Made by a program: the position numbers and the translations under genes. Shown one piece after another: positions 52,276 through 64,000 of a stretch of DNA of 64,000 nt. Source of the stretch: Macrobrachium rosenbergii (lineage: Eukaryota > Arthropoda > Malacostraca > Decapoda > Palaemonidae); assembly GCF_040412425.1 (NCBI RefSeq), contig NC_089766.1:13853508-13917507 (forward strand). Reading direction: 5' to 3'. How positions within the stretch are numbered: position 1 is the stretch's first letter; every line of letters starts with the position of its first letter. The notes below the pieces were generated by a model. The model saw only the letters and a list, made by a program, of their open reading frames with translations, had not been told where the DNA came from and searched no databases.

Positions 52276-52570
52276 AATGAAATGGAATATCGAGTTTAGG
52301 CCAAAGGCCAAGTGATGGGACCTATGAGGTCATTCAGCGCTGAAACGGAAATTGACAGTAAAAAGGTTTGAAAGTTGCAACAGGAGGAAAATCTCACAGT
52401 TGCACTATGAAATAACTGTTAGGAGAGGGTGGATAGTAAGATGGAAGAAAGAGAATATGACTGGAGGTACAGTAAGAGGACTCAAAAGGGTTGCAGCTGG
52501 GGGCCGAAGGGACGCTGCAAAGAACCTTTAGTAATGCCTACAGTGCACCCCGTGAGGTGCACTGACTGCA
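52276..52570 (+). mobile_element. Family R copy, near full length
   Basis: 'GAATGAAATGGAATATCGAG', 'TTTAGGCCAAAGGCCAAGTG', 'GAGGTCATTCAGCGCTGAAA', 'GGAGAGGGTGGATAGTAAGA', 'GGCCGAAGGGACGCTGCAAA' and 'GTAATGCCTACAGTGCACCC', in family order. Confidence 0.9.
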
Positions 52571-52905
52571 AGGAAATTATCATATGAAAAAGAGGAACGG
52601 AAATATATCTTCAACTGTCACTGGAAATATAATTTCAACTGTCATTAGGCATAAAATATTTCTTTAGAATAATATTTAGCCATTTCAGGGTACTGATGTT
52701 CCGCTGTCAAAAAATGTCCACTGATAAGATATAACATTACGGGTGTTTGTATGGAATCACACTTCCTGTGGGCCTGTGCACATGTGTATATTTATTTGCT
52801 AGTATTCATATATTATGGAAAAATGCTATTGTCCTCGAAAGGTGGTACATAGACTTACATACACACACATATAAAATATATAAAATCTATATGAATATTA
52901 TACAT

Positions 52906-52921
<16 letters not shown>
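52571..52921. other. No gene recognised
   Basis: Unique sequence with short CA and TA runs near 52860-52920. Confidence 0.5.
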
Positions 52922-52994
<73 letters not shown>

Positions 52995-53050
52995 ATGTAT
53001 GTACGTATGTATATTATGTATGTATGTATGTATGTGTGTATGTATGTAAA
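52922..53050. repeat. (AT)n-(GT)n-(TATG)n compound array
   Basis: AT run to 52976, GT run 52977-52994, then TATG/TACG units to 53050. Confidence 0.96.
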
Positions 53051-53323
53051 GGAAATCACCTGGTCACATTCACCAGAGCTATATAAACACAAAACTGTAA
53101 TGAAATGTTACCTTTATTGAAGTATACAATTTTATATGCTTACTGATGAAAGCACAAAGGTAAAACTTATACAAATGCTTCAATAACGTTTTGCGCCAAA
53201 AAAAAAAATTAATATTTTTCCTTTGTGCTGATGAAATCGCAAGACGGCCCAAACACTCTACGGATACTTCCACCCACATTTCATTTACTCTGCCCAGTCT
53301 CTTTTGATTATTGTCACTTCATG

Positions 53324-53324
<1 letters not shown>
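53051..53324. other. No gene recognised
   Basis: Unique sequence. Confidence 0.5.

Positions 53325-53389
<65 letters not shown>
53325..53389. repeat. (CT)n microsatellite
   Basis: About 32 units. Confidence 0.97.
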
Positions 53390-53391
<2 letters not shown>

Positions 53392-53394
53392 TTG

Positions 53395-53710
53395 AAGGAA
53401 GGAAGGAAGGAATATAGAATTTCAGCAGAAGGCCAGGCGCTGGGACGTATGTGGTCATTCAACGCTGAAAGGGAAATTGAGAGTGGAAAGGTTTGAAAGG
53501 TGTAACAGGAGGAAAGCCTCGCAGTTGCGCTTTGAAACAATTGTTAGGAGAGGTTGGAAAGTTAGATGGAAGAAAGAGAATACGGACGGAGGTACAGTAA
53601 AAAGAATGAAAGGGGTTACAGCTAGGGGTCGAAGGGTCGCCCCAAAGAAATTAAGTAATGCCTACAGTACATTGCATGAGGTGCACTGACGGCATTTGCC
53701 CCACTACGGG
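53395..53710 (+). mobile_element. Family R copy, near full length
   Basis: 'GGAAGGAATATAGAATTTCA', 'GGCCAGGCGCTGGGACGTAT', 'AGGTTTGAAAGGTGTAACAG', 'GTTACAGCTAGGGGTCGAAG' and 'AATGCCTACAGTACATTGCA', then the 3' 'GGCATTTGCCCCACTACGGG'. The 5' end carries four GGAA units next to the (CT)n run. Confidence 0.9.
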
Positions 53711-53833
53711 CTCTCTCCTTTGAGTTTACTGCCTCGTAACCCACATAAAAATTTTACGGAAGGTTTCAAGGAAAATGAAAGGTTATATTGGCCTAAATGA
53801 CAAAATCAGTATTATTCAAACTCATTTCAAAAT

Positions 53834-53842
<9 letters not shown>

Positions 53843-53917
<75 letters not shown>
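53843..53917. repeat. (AT)n microsatellite
   Basis: About 37 units. Confidence 0.97.
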
Positions 53918-53920
<3 letters not shown>

Positions 53921-53929
53921 AGATTCTCA

Positions 53930-54330
53930 GCCCTATGATTCATTCAAAAGAGAAGCCAGCAAAAAAGGAAGTACTGGTAAATATTGTTTCTCATAATGGC
54001 AAAAAAAAAAAATCTGTAAAAACATAACCAATAAATAACAGGAAAAAATCAACAAAACAGCAGTTCTATATTGGCCGGCATCAAATGATGTTTCATAAGT
54101 GAACCACAAATAAAATTCTGAAGACAAACGTAAAAAAAATATATTGGCGACCATATGATTCATTATATATAGTTCCCATAAAAGGAACTAAATATTTTTT
54201 CTCTACAATTCATAATAATTGAAAAAAAATTTAATAGAAACAACCATATATAACAGGAAAAAACATCAACAAAAGGCATCATTAGAAAAAGTATTATATC
54301 GGCCAGCATCAAATGAAATTTTATCTATTC
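53930..54330. repeat. Diverged ~220-bp tandem duplication
   Basis: 'TATGATTCATT' (53934, 54154), 'AACAGGAAAAAA' (54036, 54256), 'ATATTGGCCGGCATCAAATG' (54069) and 'ATATCGGCCAGCATCAAATG' (54297) recur at a spacing of about 220-228 bp. Confidence 0.8.
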
Positions 54331-55004
54331 TTTTAATTGAGAATTAACGACGATTAAAAAATTACAGGACAAAAACCAGTCTCAACACAGGCAGCCTTAA
54401 GAAAAAGTTCAATCATTATTAACTGCCGAGGTTACTAATAATAATAATAACCTCTACGCAATAAAACTCAATATGTATTCATATATTTTTCCGTGTGTAA
54501 CCACGAGAGTTTAATGTCATTTATATACAATGGGGGAAGCGGGAAGTGGAGGGGGTTCTTACCGTCCCGACCTTCTCTTAGATAACCTGTATTTTTAAAG
54601 GTATTGGTACTTTTAAAAATAATGATAATCACAAGATAAGTAATAAAAAATAAAAAATAACCGCAAAATAAGATTACAAAAGATAAATATGGCATTTATA
54701 ATTTGGAAAGTGAAAACGGTATTTCTGTAATTATGAAGAAACAAAAAAACTAACATTGCTTGAAGGATAAAATCGGAGAAAAAGGAAACCCAGGAATAAG
54801 TAGACAAAAAGTTGGTGAGTTCGGGAAGAAATGATAACTTTACAAGTTATTCATCAAAAACACAACTAAAATAATACTGTTTTAGAAAGAATATCTAAAA
54901 CATTCTCAGATGTAAAATGCCATATCTAAATTAAACTTACTTTGTTTTTTGATAATAGGTAAGGTCATTTTTATTATGTCAATAAAATCGTTACATATAC
55001 AAAA
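54331..55004. other. No gene recognised; AT-rich
   Basis: AT-rich unique sequence. Confidence 0.5.
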
Positions 55005-55205
55005 TCAAAACGGCTTAGAAAAGGGTTGAACTCAATTAGGAAGGGAAAACCTAATCAACATAAGTAATGAATGGTTAGCTAAGTTATGGTAAATAGTGAT
55101 TTTTATCTCAAAACGGCTTAAAAAAGGATTCAACTCCATAAGGAAGGAAAACCTAATCAATGTAAGTAATGAATAGTTAAGTATGTTAAATAGTGATATT
55201 TAAAT
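55005..55205. repeat. ~100-bp tandem duplication
   Basis: 'TCAAAACGGCTTAGAAAAGG' to 'GTTAAATAGTGAT' occurs twice (about 55006-55102 and 55109-55200) with few differences. Confidence 0.92.
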
Positions 55206-55432
55206 GAACGTAATAGACTATCTGAATATGACTTATTAGAATATCAAATATAAAATTATGCTAATAAATGAATTCAAATTGCCCATATTAAGAAGCTTAA
55301 AAAAATATTACCTAAAGCCTTAATAAGGAAAAAACACACAACCTCTATGAACATAGTGTAAAGGAGGCTATACACAGAGATTGGAACATTTAATACACGA
55401 AAAAATTGAAAATATGCGACTGAATCATGAAA

Positions 55433-55650
55433 AAAACTTCAACAAAATCTAATAAAAAACAACAATCAAAGAAAAAACACACACACACATCTTGCATGCT
55501 ATGATCTTGACAAAAAAAGGAAAAAATATTTATACACAAAATGACAAAAAACCTTCAAAATCTAAGAAAAACGAACAAGCAAAGAAAAAATTACTAATAC
55601 ACATACTGTATATTATATTCTTCATAAAGACAGGAAAAAATAATAATATA
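55433..55650. repeat. Diverged ~120-bp tandem duplication
   Basis: 'CTTCAACAAAATCTAATAAA' with 'CAAAGAAAAAA' then 'ATCTTGACAAAAAAAGGAAA' is echoed by 'CTTCAAAATCTAAGAAAAAC', 'CAAAGAAAAAATTAC' and 'AAAGACAGGAAAAAATA'. Confidence 0.65.
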
Positions 55651-56152
55651 AAAAATGACTTCCAAAAAATTATTATAAAACCTTATAAAAAATACTCCAT
55701 CAAAAAAGAAAAATAAAATCCTCACTTGCCATAAATATCCTGGTGCACCTAGTGGTGGTGAAAAGTAGGCAGCAGAGCTGAGCTGCAATTTATTACTAGG
55801 CACAGTCCCGATCCCTGAGAGGTACGCGAAAGAAGGCCATAACTCAAGATCTATTAACACAGCCTCCAGCCTCACTCATCTGCACCACTTTTCATTCTTT
55901 TTTTTTCAGACCAAGCGACTTACGGGAAGAGTTTCGTGTTTATGATTTTACGTTTTATGATTTCAGTTTTTCAGTGACGAGGACACCCATTAATTCTGAC
56001 TGATTGTTCAAGAGTTTCCCTTAAATGTCAGATTTTCATCATTGTTATTCCTGGTTAAGTTGGAATAAGTCAGTTTTTGATGTATTCTGTCTGTAAGATA
56101 TTCGTCAGAAGTTTTCAGCAGTTTTAAATAATCACTGATGTCAGCTTTTTTT
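55651..56152. other. No gene recognised
   Basis: 55720-55900 is less AT-rich than its surroundings, but no exon can be supported. Confidence 0.45.
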
Positions 56153-56540
56153 AGTTTTCTGAAAAGAAAACTACTGAGATTGCTTTGCCCGTCCGTCGGC
56201 ACTTTTTCTGTCCGGCCTCAGGTCTTAAAAACTACAGAGGCAGAAAGCTGCAAATTGGTATGTTGATCATCCACCCTCCAATCATCAAACATACCAAACT
56301 GCAACCTTCTAGCCTCAGCAGTTTTTATTTTATTTAAGGTTAAAGTTAGCCATAATCGTGCTTCTGGCAACGATATAAGATAAGCCACCACCGGGCCGTG
56401 GTCAAAGTTTCATGGGCCACGGCTCAAACAGAATTATACCGAGACCGCCGAAAGATAGATGTATTTTCGGTGGCCTTGATTAATCGCTGTACAGAAAAAT
56501 CGATTGCGCCGAAGAAACTTCGTGCATTTTTTACTTGTTT
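56153..56540 (+). mobile_element. Family F1 foldback repeat, full length, diverged
   Basis: Full block order from 'AGTTTTCTGAAAAGAAAACT' to 'TTTTTTACTTGTTT'. The central hairpin arm has 'GAAAGCTGC' instead of GAGGGCTGC, and the partner 'GCAACCTTC' instead of GCAGCCCTC; one of these changes is compensatory. The terminal hairpin has lost a base pair ('GCGCCGAAGAAACTTCGTGC'). Confidence 0.9.
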
Positions 56541-56754
56541 TAAAGTAAACTTTCTACTATATAGTTAGTTATATAAGAGGTTTAAATATTTGTTATTATA
56601 AGTCAATTTAAATTATTGTTAGATTTTAATGCCTGATTGGTTTACAAGTTATACAAATATCAAGGTAACCCAATTCAGGAACGTAACAACGTACTTGCAA
56701 AGCAACAAAGCACACAAACCTAAGAAATGTGAACACATAATCATTCATAAACAG

Positions 56755-56757
<3 letters not shown>

Positions 56758-56828
<71 letters not shown>
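56758..56828. repeat. (GA)n microsatellite
   Basis: About 35 units. Confidence 0.97.
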
Positions 56829-56830
<2 letters not shown>

Positions 56831-56934
56831 GAAATGAACTGAACTAGCAGTTTTCATTTGATTATATGATTGCCATATAAGAATACTGAAAAAGTATATA
56901 AAAATAGTTAAAGATAAGCACTATAGCTTCTCAC

Positions 56935-57012
56935 TAGACCCGATGTTGTTTCTTCCCATCAAACGTTGGTCACCCATCCAAAAACTGGCCAGAACCAATA
57001 TTACTTAACTTA
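56935..57012 (-). pseudogene. 5S rRNA-derived fragment (pseudogene or 5S-SINE remnant)
   Basis: The minus strand reads 'AAGTTAAGTAATATTGGTTC', then 'TGGCCAGTTTTTGGATGGGT' and 'GACCAACG', which corresponds to the 3' half of animal 5S rRNA (AAGTTAAGCAAC...GGTTAGTACTTGGATGGGTGACC) including most of the box C region. A degenerate tail 'GATGGGAAGAAACAACATCG' follows where 5S has 'GGGAA' and 'GTTGTT'. The 5' half with box A is missing, so it cannot be a working 5S gene. It may be the head of a 5S-derived SINE or a processed fragment. Confidence 0.6.
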
Positions 57013-57328
57013 AAGAGCAACAAAATGCGCCAGGGATTACAAGCGCAGGGTAAACTTGATCAAATAACGCGACATTCATGGACGGGAATCAAGCAGGAAT
57101 TAAGAGTTCCCTCTGAGGAAGGTTACACACCAATGAGAAGAATCTAGAAGGAACGAAGGTCACTAGAAAACTCTCAAAGGCAAATAGATAAATAAGTAAA
57201 TAAATAAATAAAGAAATAAGTAAATAAAAAAGAAAAAGACTCTGGTAATAGCCAAAGGAACCAAAGAAGCATTCAAGTCAAAGAAATATTTTGCGAATGG
57301 GAAAAAATGAAAGCCAAATGAATGAGAA
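57013..57328. other. No gene recognised
   Basis: Contains a short (AAAT)n-like run at 57184-57230. Confidence 0.5.
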
Positions 57329-57759
57329 CAAGTCAAATATGCGCCGAAGCTTCCTCGGCGCAATCGAGTTTTCTGTACAGCCGCTACAGCGTATAATCAA
57401 GGCCACCGAAAATCAGATCTATCTTTCGGTGGTCTCGGTATAATGCTGGATGAGCCGTGGCCCATGAAACTTTATACACGTCCCGGTGGCGACCTATCCT
57501 AGATCGTTGCCAGAAGCACGATTATGGCTAACTTTAACCTTAAATAAAATAAAACTACTGAGGCTAGAGGGCTGCAATTTGGTATGTTTAATGATTTGGA
57601 GGGTGGATGATCAACATACCAATTTGCAGCCATCTAGCCTCAGTAGTTTTTAAAATCTGGGGCGTACAGAAAAAGTGCGGACAGAAAAAGGTGCGGACAG
57701 AATAAAGTGCGGACGGACAGGGAAGGCCGGTACAATAGTTTTCTTTCACAGAAAACTAA
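57329..57759 (-). mobile_element. Family F1 foldback repeat, full length, with an internal tandem repeat
   Basis: From 'CAAGTCAAATATGCGCCGAA' to 'TTTCACAGAAAACTAAA'. Near its 5' side the unit 'GTGCGGACAGA' plus 'AAAA' is triplicated (about 57677-57715), making this copy longer than the others. The central hairpin arms (about 57553-57588 and 57616-57650) are intact. Confidence 0.9.
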
Positions 57760-58789
57760 AAATGAGCAAAGAAAGAGGATAAAGTCCTAACAAATGCCTG
57801 GATGTTACATATATCTGAACAAACAGGTCGCAATAACAAAGGCTTCTCTGTTCACCCACCAATCAGCACAGTTGCACAATATACCCGGAAGCAGGAAACG
57901 CTCGTTCTCTCCTTGAATTCAGTATTAATATGCATGGAGGTCGAAAAATAATCAACTGAATAATTTCGACACACATGTGTGTATGTATGTATGTATGTAT
58001 AAATGTAATCATCATGAGCATTTTCACCAAGGCTTCAGATGATGTTAGATTTCTGGTTTTCATTAAGTATGGCTGAGGTTACAACTACAGATGCAACTAC
58101 AGTTCACTAAATACCGGGTGGATAAGTCTCAGCTTAGAGTAACAAGAGGTACAAAGTGATGTAACGGAGCTTCCCCAAAGAGCATTCACCTCTCACTGGA
58201 GGAATTCTCGGGATAAATGACAGTTTGCTATCAAGAAATCTTGAGTATAGGATACTTACATAAATTGGCCAATAAAAGGTTGGGTGTCACTGAGAAGTAC
58301 AAGACTAAGGGAAAGCAAGAAGGGATACTATTTACCATTGTGCACGAGAAGGAGAGATAAGAGGGTCTACTTAGTGGTGTGACTTTCATTCTTTTGTTTT
58401 CTGTAATGACATCGTTTTAAACATTCCTTGTAATCGCTATTAATTAATCTACGGTATCCACAATCATAAATTGTTGTCGAAAGCAATCTGATGTATTTAA
58501 AGAACAGAACAATTTTGTTTGCGATTATGTACGCATGCATTATTTTATCTTGAGCATTTTTATTTGAGGGTTATGCTGACTTATATGAATCCTTAGACAC
58601 TTAATTAGTTTGTACGCAAAAACACGTAAGTATTTTCGTTATCTATTACCTTACTTAGTTTCTTATAAGTGTATTAGTGCTCTCCCAAGCTATGCCTAAA
58701 AGCCGTCTCTACACAAAGACATTTGCCAAACTGGGACACTAAACACCTAGTGTGTATTATTGTTAAATACTAATAAAGACAAACACGCG
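57760..58789. other. No gene recognised
   Basis: About 1 kb of unique sequence with a short (TATG)n run at 57979-58000. Confidence 0.45.
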
Positions 58790-59740
<951 letters not shown>

Positions 59741-59741
59741 C

Positions 59742-59742
<1 letters not shown>

Positions 59743-59808
<66 letters not shown>

Positions 59809-59817
59809 ATATACATA

Positions 59818-59908
<91 letters not shown>
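59743..59908. repeat. (CT)n-(CATA)n-(TA)n compound array
   Basis: CT run 59743-59804, CATA units to about 59846, TA run 59850-59908. Confidence 0.96.
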
Positions 59909-59910
<2 letters not shown>

Positions 59911-59997
59911 AGACAAAAATGACCATATAAGTAAATTCATATGGGAATTTTTCGTATTCACTGTACCTTGTATTTACAGTACATATATACACACATA

Positions 59998-60028
59998 CCT
60001 ATATATATGCATACATACATACATATAC

Positions 60029-60091
<63 letters not shown>

Positions 60092-60116
60092 TATATATAT
60101 GTATATATATATTTAT
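59998..60116. repeat. (TA)n and (CATA)n arrays
   Basis: Imperfect CATA/TATA units, then TA run 60040-60086 and short flanking runs. Confidence 0.94.
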
Positions 60117-61222
60117 ACACACATCATAACTATATAATTTTCCACCTTGGAAATTCATAATTTAGAGTCGCCCATACACAAGTACCAGAGGATGATTTTA
60201 TACGAAAAAATAAAAAAACAAGCATATCCATTGTAAAATCCCTTACATTACGCACTTTTGCTAATTCTCTTTACCAAAGCTCATACAAAATCATTTACAG
60301 AAATACTATTATAATAAATCCTTCAAATGGGAATCTTTTCACGAAATTCGTGTACAAAACCACCTCAATAGAGTAATATTTAGCGAAAGTACTATTTATA
60401 GACCGCCACTTCACGAAATCAGTAATACAGGGGTAAATTTCAAATTTCCTTAAATTACTTCCCCTTACAAAGAATTCTTAGAAGAACGAGTCTTATTTAA
60501 ATAAAAAATACTTACGAATGTTTTCGGCTGAAATGAAAACCCTTTACAAACGTGTCTTATTTACATGAAAACACTTGAAGAATGCTTCTCCTTATAAGAA
60601 ACTCTTAAATACACTCAGTACGGAAACCCTAAAAGAACGTTCAAAACGGAAATCCTAAAAAAAAAGTTCAAAACGGAAATCCTAAAAGAACGTTCAAAAC
60701 GGAAATCCTAAAAGAAAGTTCAAAACGGAAATCCTAAAAGAAAGTTCAATACGGAAATCCTAAAAGAACGTTCAACACGGAAATCCTAAAAGAACGTTCA
60801 ACACAGAAATCCTATAAGAACGTTCAATAAGGAAATCTTAAAAGAACGTTCAATACGGAAATCCTAAAAGAGCGTTCAGTACGGAAATCCTAAAAGAACT
60901 TCCAATGAGGAAATCTTAAAAGAACGGTCAATACTCGTAATCTGCATCCAGATACACGAAAAACCAATAGAGTAAAAGACGCTGGAAATACTGGACACAT
61001 ACCGAGCAAACGCCCATGCGAGAGCAACGCAAATCTGGATGAATGGAAATCAGGAAATGTCCTCTGGTAAAAGAGCGGGGGATCAACAATAAATAAATAT
61101 ATATATATCCGGGTGGGTATTCATAACACCACAGCTGGAAATGTGTGGATATTGGTTCGTTTATTTAATTACTAACTGAACGGTAGCTGGCTTTCATGAA
61201 CAAAAACAAGAAAACATCCCTC
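60117..61222. repeat. Tandem module M, copy 2
   Basis: Same order of blocks as copy 1. The spacing between the copies is about 1225-1235 bp at the left end and about 1475 bp after the minisatellite, because the minisatellite here is longer. After the module the SSR differs: copy 1 is followed by a long CT run, copy 2 by a (TA)n run after 'TCCCTCTTTCT'. Confidence 0.9.
60610..60930. repeat. 26-bp minisatellite, about 12 units
   Basis: Same unit as at 59281-59460 but expanded. Variants ('CAAAAC', 'CAATAC', 'CAACAC') are clustered, which suggests local unit amplification. Confidence 0.95.
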
Positions 61223-61226
61223 TTTC

Positions 61227-61230
<4 letters not shown>

Positions 61231-61298
<68 letters not shown>

Positions 61299-61330
61299 CA
61301 CATACATATATATGTATATATTATATACAT
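61231..61330. repeat. (TA)n microsatellite
   Basis: TA run 61231-61293 with CATA variants after it. Confidence 0.95.
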
Positions 61331-62640
61331 AACTAAAACAAAACATAAAGAACAACTGGAATAAAAGATACGTTAATCATAAAAACTGCAATACAAATCA
61401 GGAGAAAAAATTTTAATCAACAAAAACGAAGAGTTGCTATAAGTAATCTGCTGTCACAAGAAACTAATAAATTACTATCAGACAAAAAATTAACTCAAGC
61501 AGACGAAAGATTATTCATAACATATACTGAAAAAACTCAGTCAACATCAATACCATTTATCACCAGACTTGAAAAAACTAAAATCGTTTTGATACCGCAT
61601 TATGAGAAGAAAAGCCAGTATCCTCTATCAAACAAAGTAAAGTAGCATTCATCTGCTTTTATATGGACGTATTAATGGAGAGGTTATCTAAACAACTTGC
61701 TATGAATCAAAGATAAAGAAAATTACCCACATTTAGACGAGTTTATTGAGGGAGAAGAGATTAAAGAGATTAATGCACTATCATAAAATCCTATTTAACA
61801 TGGGAAGGAAATACCAATAACCTAAAATCTATAACCACTAAAAGTGGAAGGAAATAGAGGATAGACTAAGAAACAACTACCGATAAGTAATCCACACTAT
61901 TCAGTGAAAAATGTTTAATAATGGTAGGAGAAAAAAGCATATTAATTATAAACCTATTTTTTGAATGTTTATGGCGAAAGAAAGTATAAATCGATGAGAC
62001 CAGCAATTTTTTTTTATCTACCCCTACTGTCAGTCTTTGGAATTCAGTTCCCTCTACCGTTTCCACTCACTCCTACAGTCCTCCCTCCCTTCAAGAAGCG
62101 AGTCTATCACTTCCTCAGTGTTAACCATTAACTCGTTAACTTTTCCTTGCTTCCAGCGGGTCCGGGATACTTAAGGCCATCTGTATGCCTCTCCCATCGG
62201 CCTTTGTACTTAAAAGAAAGGGAAAGAAGGGACTAAAATATGCCAATAGACGCACAGAAGTCATAAAAGATGAAAGCGGGGAGGAAGCACAGGTGGGTGA
62301 AACACTGTCATTTGCATATTCCGATACACTAAGAGATTCATGGTACGAGAGGGAAAGACAACATTTCGAATTCAAATGCGGTTCAGCGGTGTGTGTGGGG
62401 GTGGGGGCAGGCCACGCTTCAGCGGTTTAGGAAGCGTATGAAGCGTATGTAATGTTCGCTGACAAGACTTGAATAACAAGCCTTCACACAGGTATTTTAC
62501 CGACGCCACAAAATGATAAAAAACAAAAATTATACCCTCATCAACAACATGCAAATTATGTTGAAAATATATTTAATAATAATTGTATTTCAGGCGATTT
62601 CTGGTTGGCTGTCAAAACGAGAGGGGGGAGAGGGGCCTCC
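61331..62640. other. No gene recognised
   Basis: About 1.3 kb of unique sequence. Open frames on both strands at 62136-62430 overlap each other and show no domains. Confidence 0.45.

Positions 62641-62705
<65 letters not shown>
62641..62705. repeat. (AAT)n microsatellite
   Basis: About 21 units. Confidence 0.97.
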
Positions 62706-62706
<1 letters not shown>

Positions 62707-62809
62707 CAGACAAACATGGGTGAAAACACAACATATAAAAGTCCTTTATCTACGAAGAGAATAAAACAAAGATTATACGATAATTAACAACATGCAAATT
62801 TTAAAAAAT

Positions 62810-62974
62810 TGAAATAATAATAATAATAATAATATCACACAATAATAAACACGATAATAATAAAAATAATACATAAGAGTCCTATCAACACATAAAAAAG
62901 ATTAACTGAAAATAAAACACAAAACTACTACTACTGAAATAAACTTAACTGTAAATAAAACTACTAAAAACTAC

Positions 62975-63051
<77 letters not shown>

Positions 63052-63075
63052 TCATCATCATCTTCATCATTATAA
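62810..63075. repeat. (AAT)n and (ACT)n arrays
   Basis: AAT run 62813-62834, ACT run about 62970-63005 passing into AAT 63005-63050 and (ATC)n 63050-63068. This is a gradient of related trinucleotides. Confidence 0.93.

Positions 63076-64000
<925 letters not shown>

Overview
The window looks like repeat-dense eukaryotic nuclear DNA, most likely from a decapod crustacean. The evidence is the extreme load of simple-sequence repeats, tRNA-derived SINEs with (AAT)n or (TA)n tails, Penelope-like element debris, and dispersed repeats that I associate with decapod genomes. The shared 'GCGCCGAAG...CTTCGGCGC' and 'GGCCAAAGGCCAAGCGCTG' families point, from memory only, to Pleocyemata such as caridean prawns. 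No intact host protein-coding gene, tRNA gene or functional rRNA gene can be supported. Almost all long open frames are translations of dinucleotide or trinucleotide arrays (poly-YI, poly-ER, poly-SL, poly-N/I), not genes.

Coding relics are confined to 8.8-10.6 kb. They are a frameshifted C-terminal tail of a non-LTR retrotransposon reverse-transcriptase protein (8846-9170) and a broken GIY-YIG endonuclease end of a Penelope-like element with its 3' region (9538-10605). A 5S rRNA-derived fragment lies on the minus strand at 56.9-57.0 kb.

Four dispersed families recur. Family F1 (about 390 bp, eight fragments at seven loci) is built of nested hairpins. Family F2 is a (TA)n-associated element present once as a ~310 bp near-complete inverted repeat (8.46-8.77 kb) and twice as single arms (31.5-31.8 kb). 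Family R (about 300 bp, five copies) includes one copy flanked by an exact 12-bp direct repeat, a likely target-site duplication. tRNA-SINE groups SINE-1 to SINE-4, plus single tRNA-like units, also occur; two of these elements (SINE-4 and F2) also occur as head-to-head inverted dimers.

The remainder is tandem repeats: (TA)n, (GA/CT)n, (AAT/ATT)n, CA/TA compounds, minisatellites of 26, 32 and 35 bp, and duplications of roughly 75-230 bp, often with one microsatellite tract per unit. The clearest local rearrangement is a tandem duplication of a >1.2 kb module at 58.9-61.2 kb, whose 26-bp minisatellite is longer in the second copy. A 944-bp TGT...ACA unit at 49.7-50.6 kb could be a solo LTR. 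The window reads as an intergenic or long-intronic landscape in which retroelement tails, foldback elements and microsatellites are interleaved. Element boundaries and family ages are inference, because no alignment could be run.
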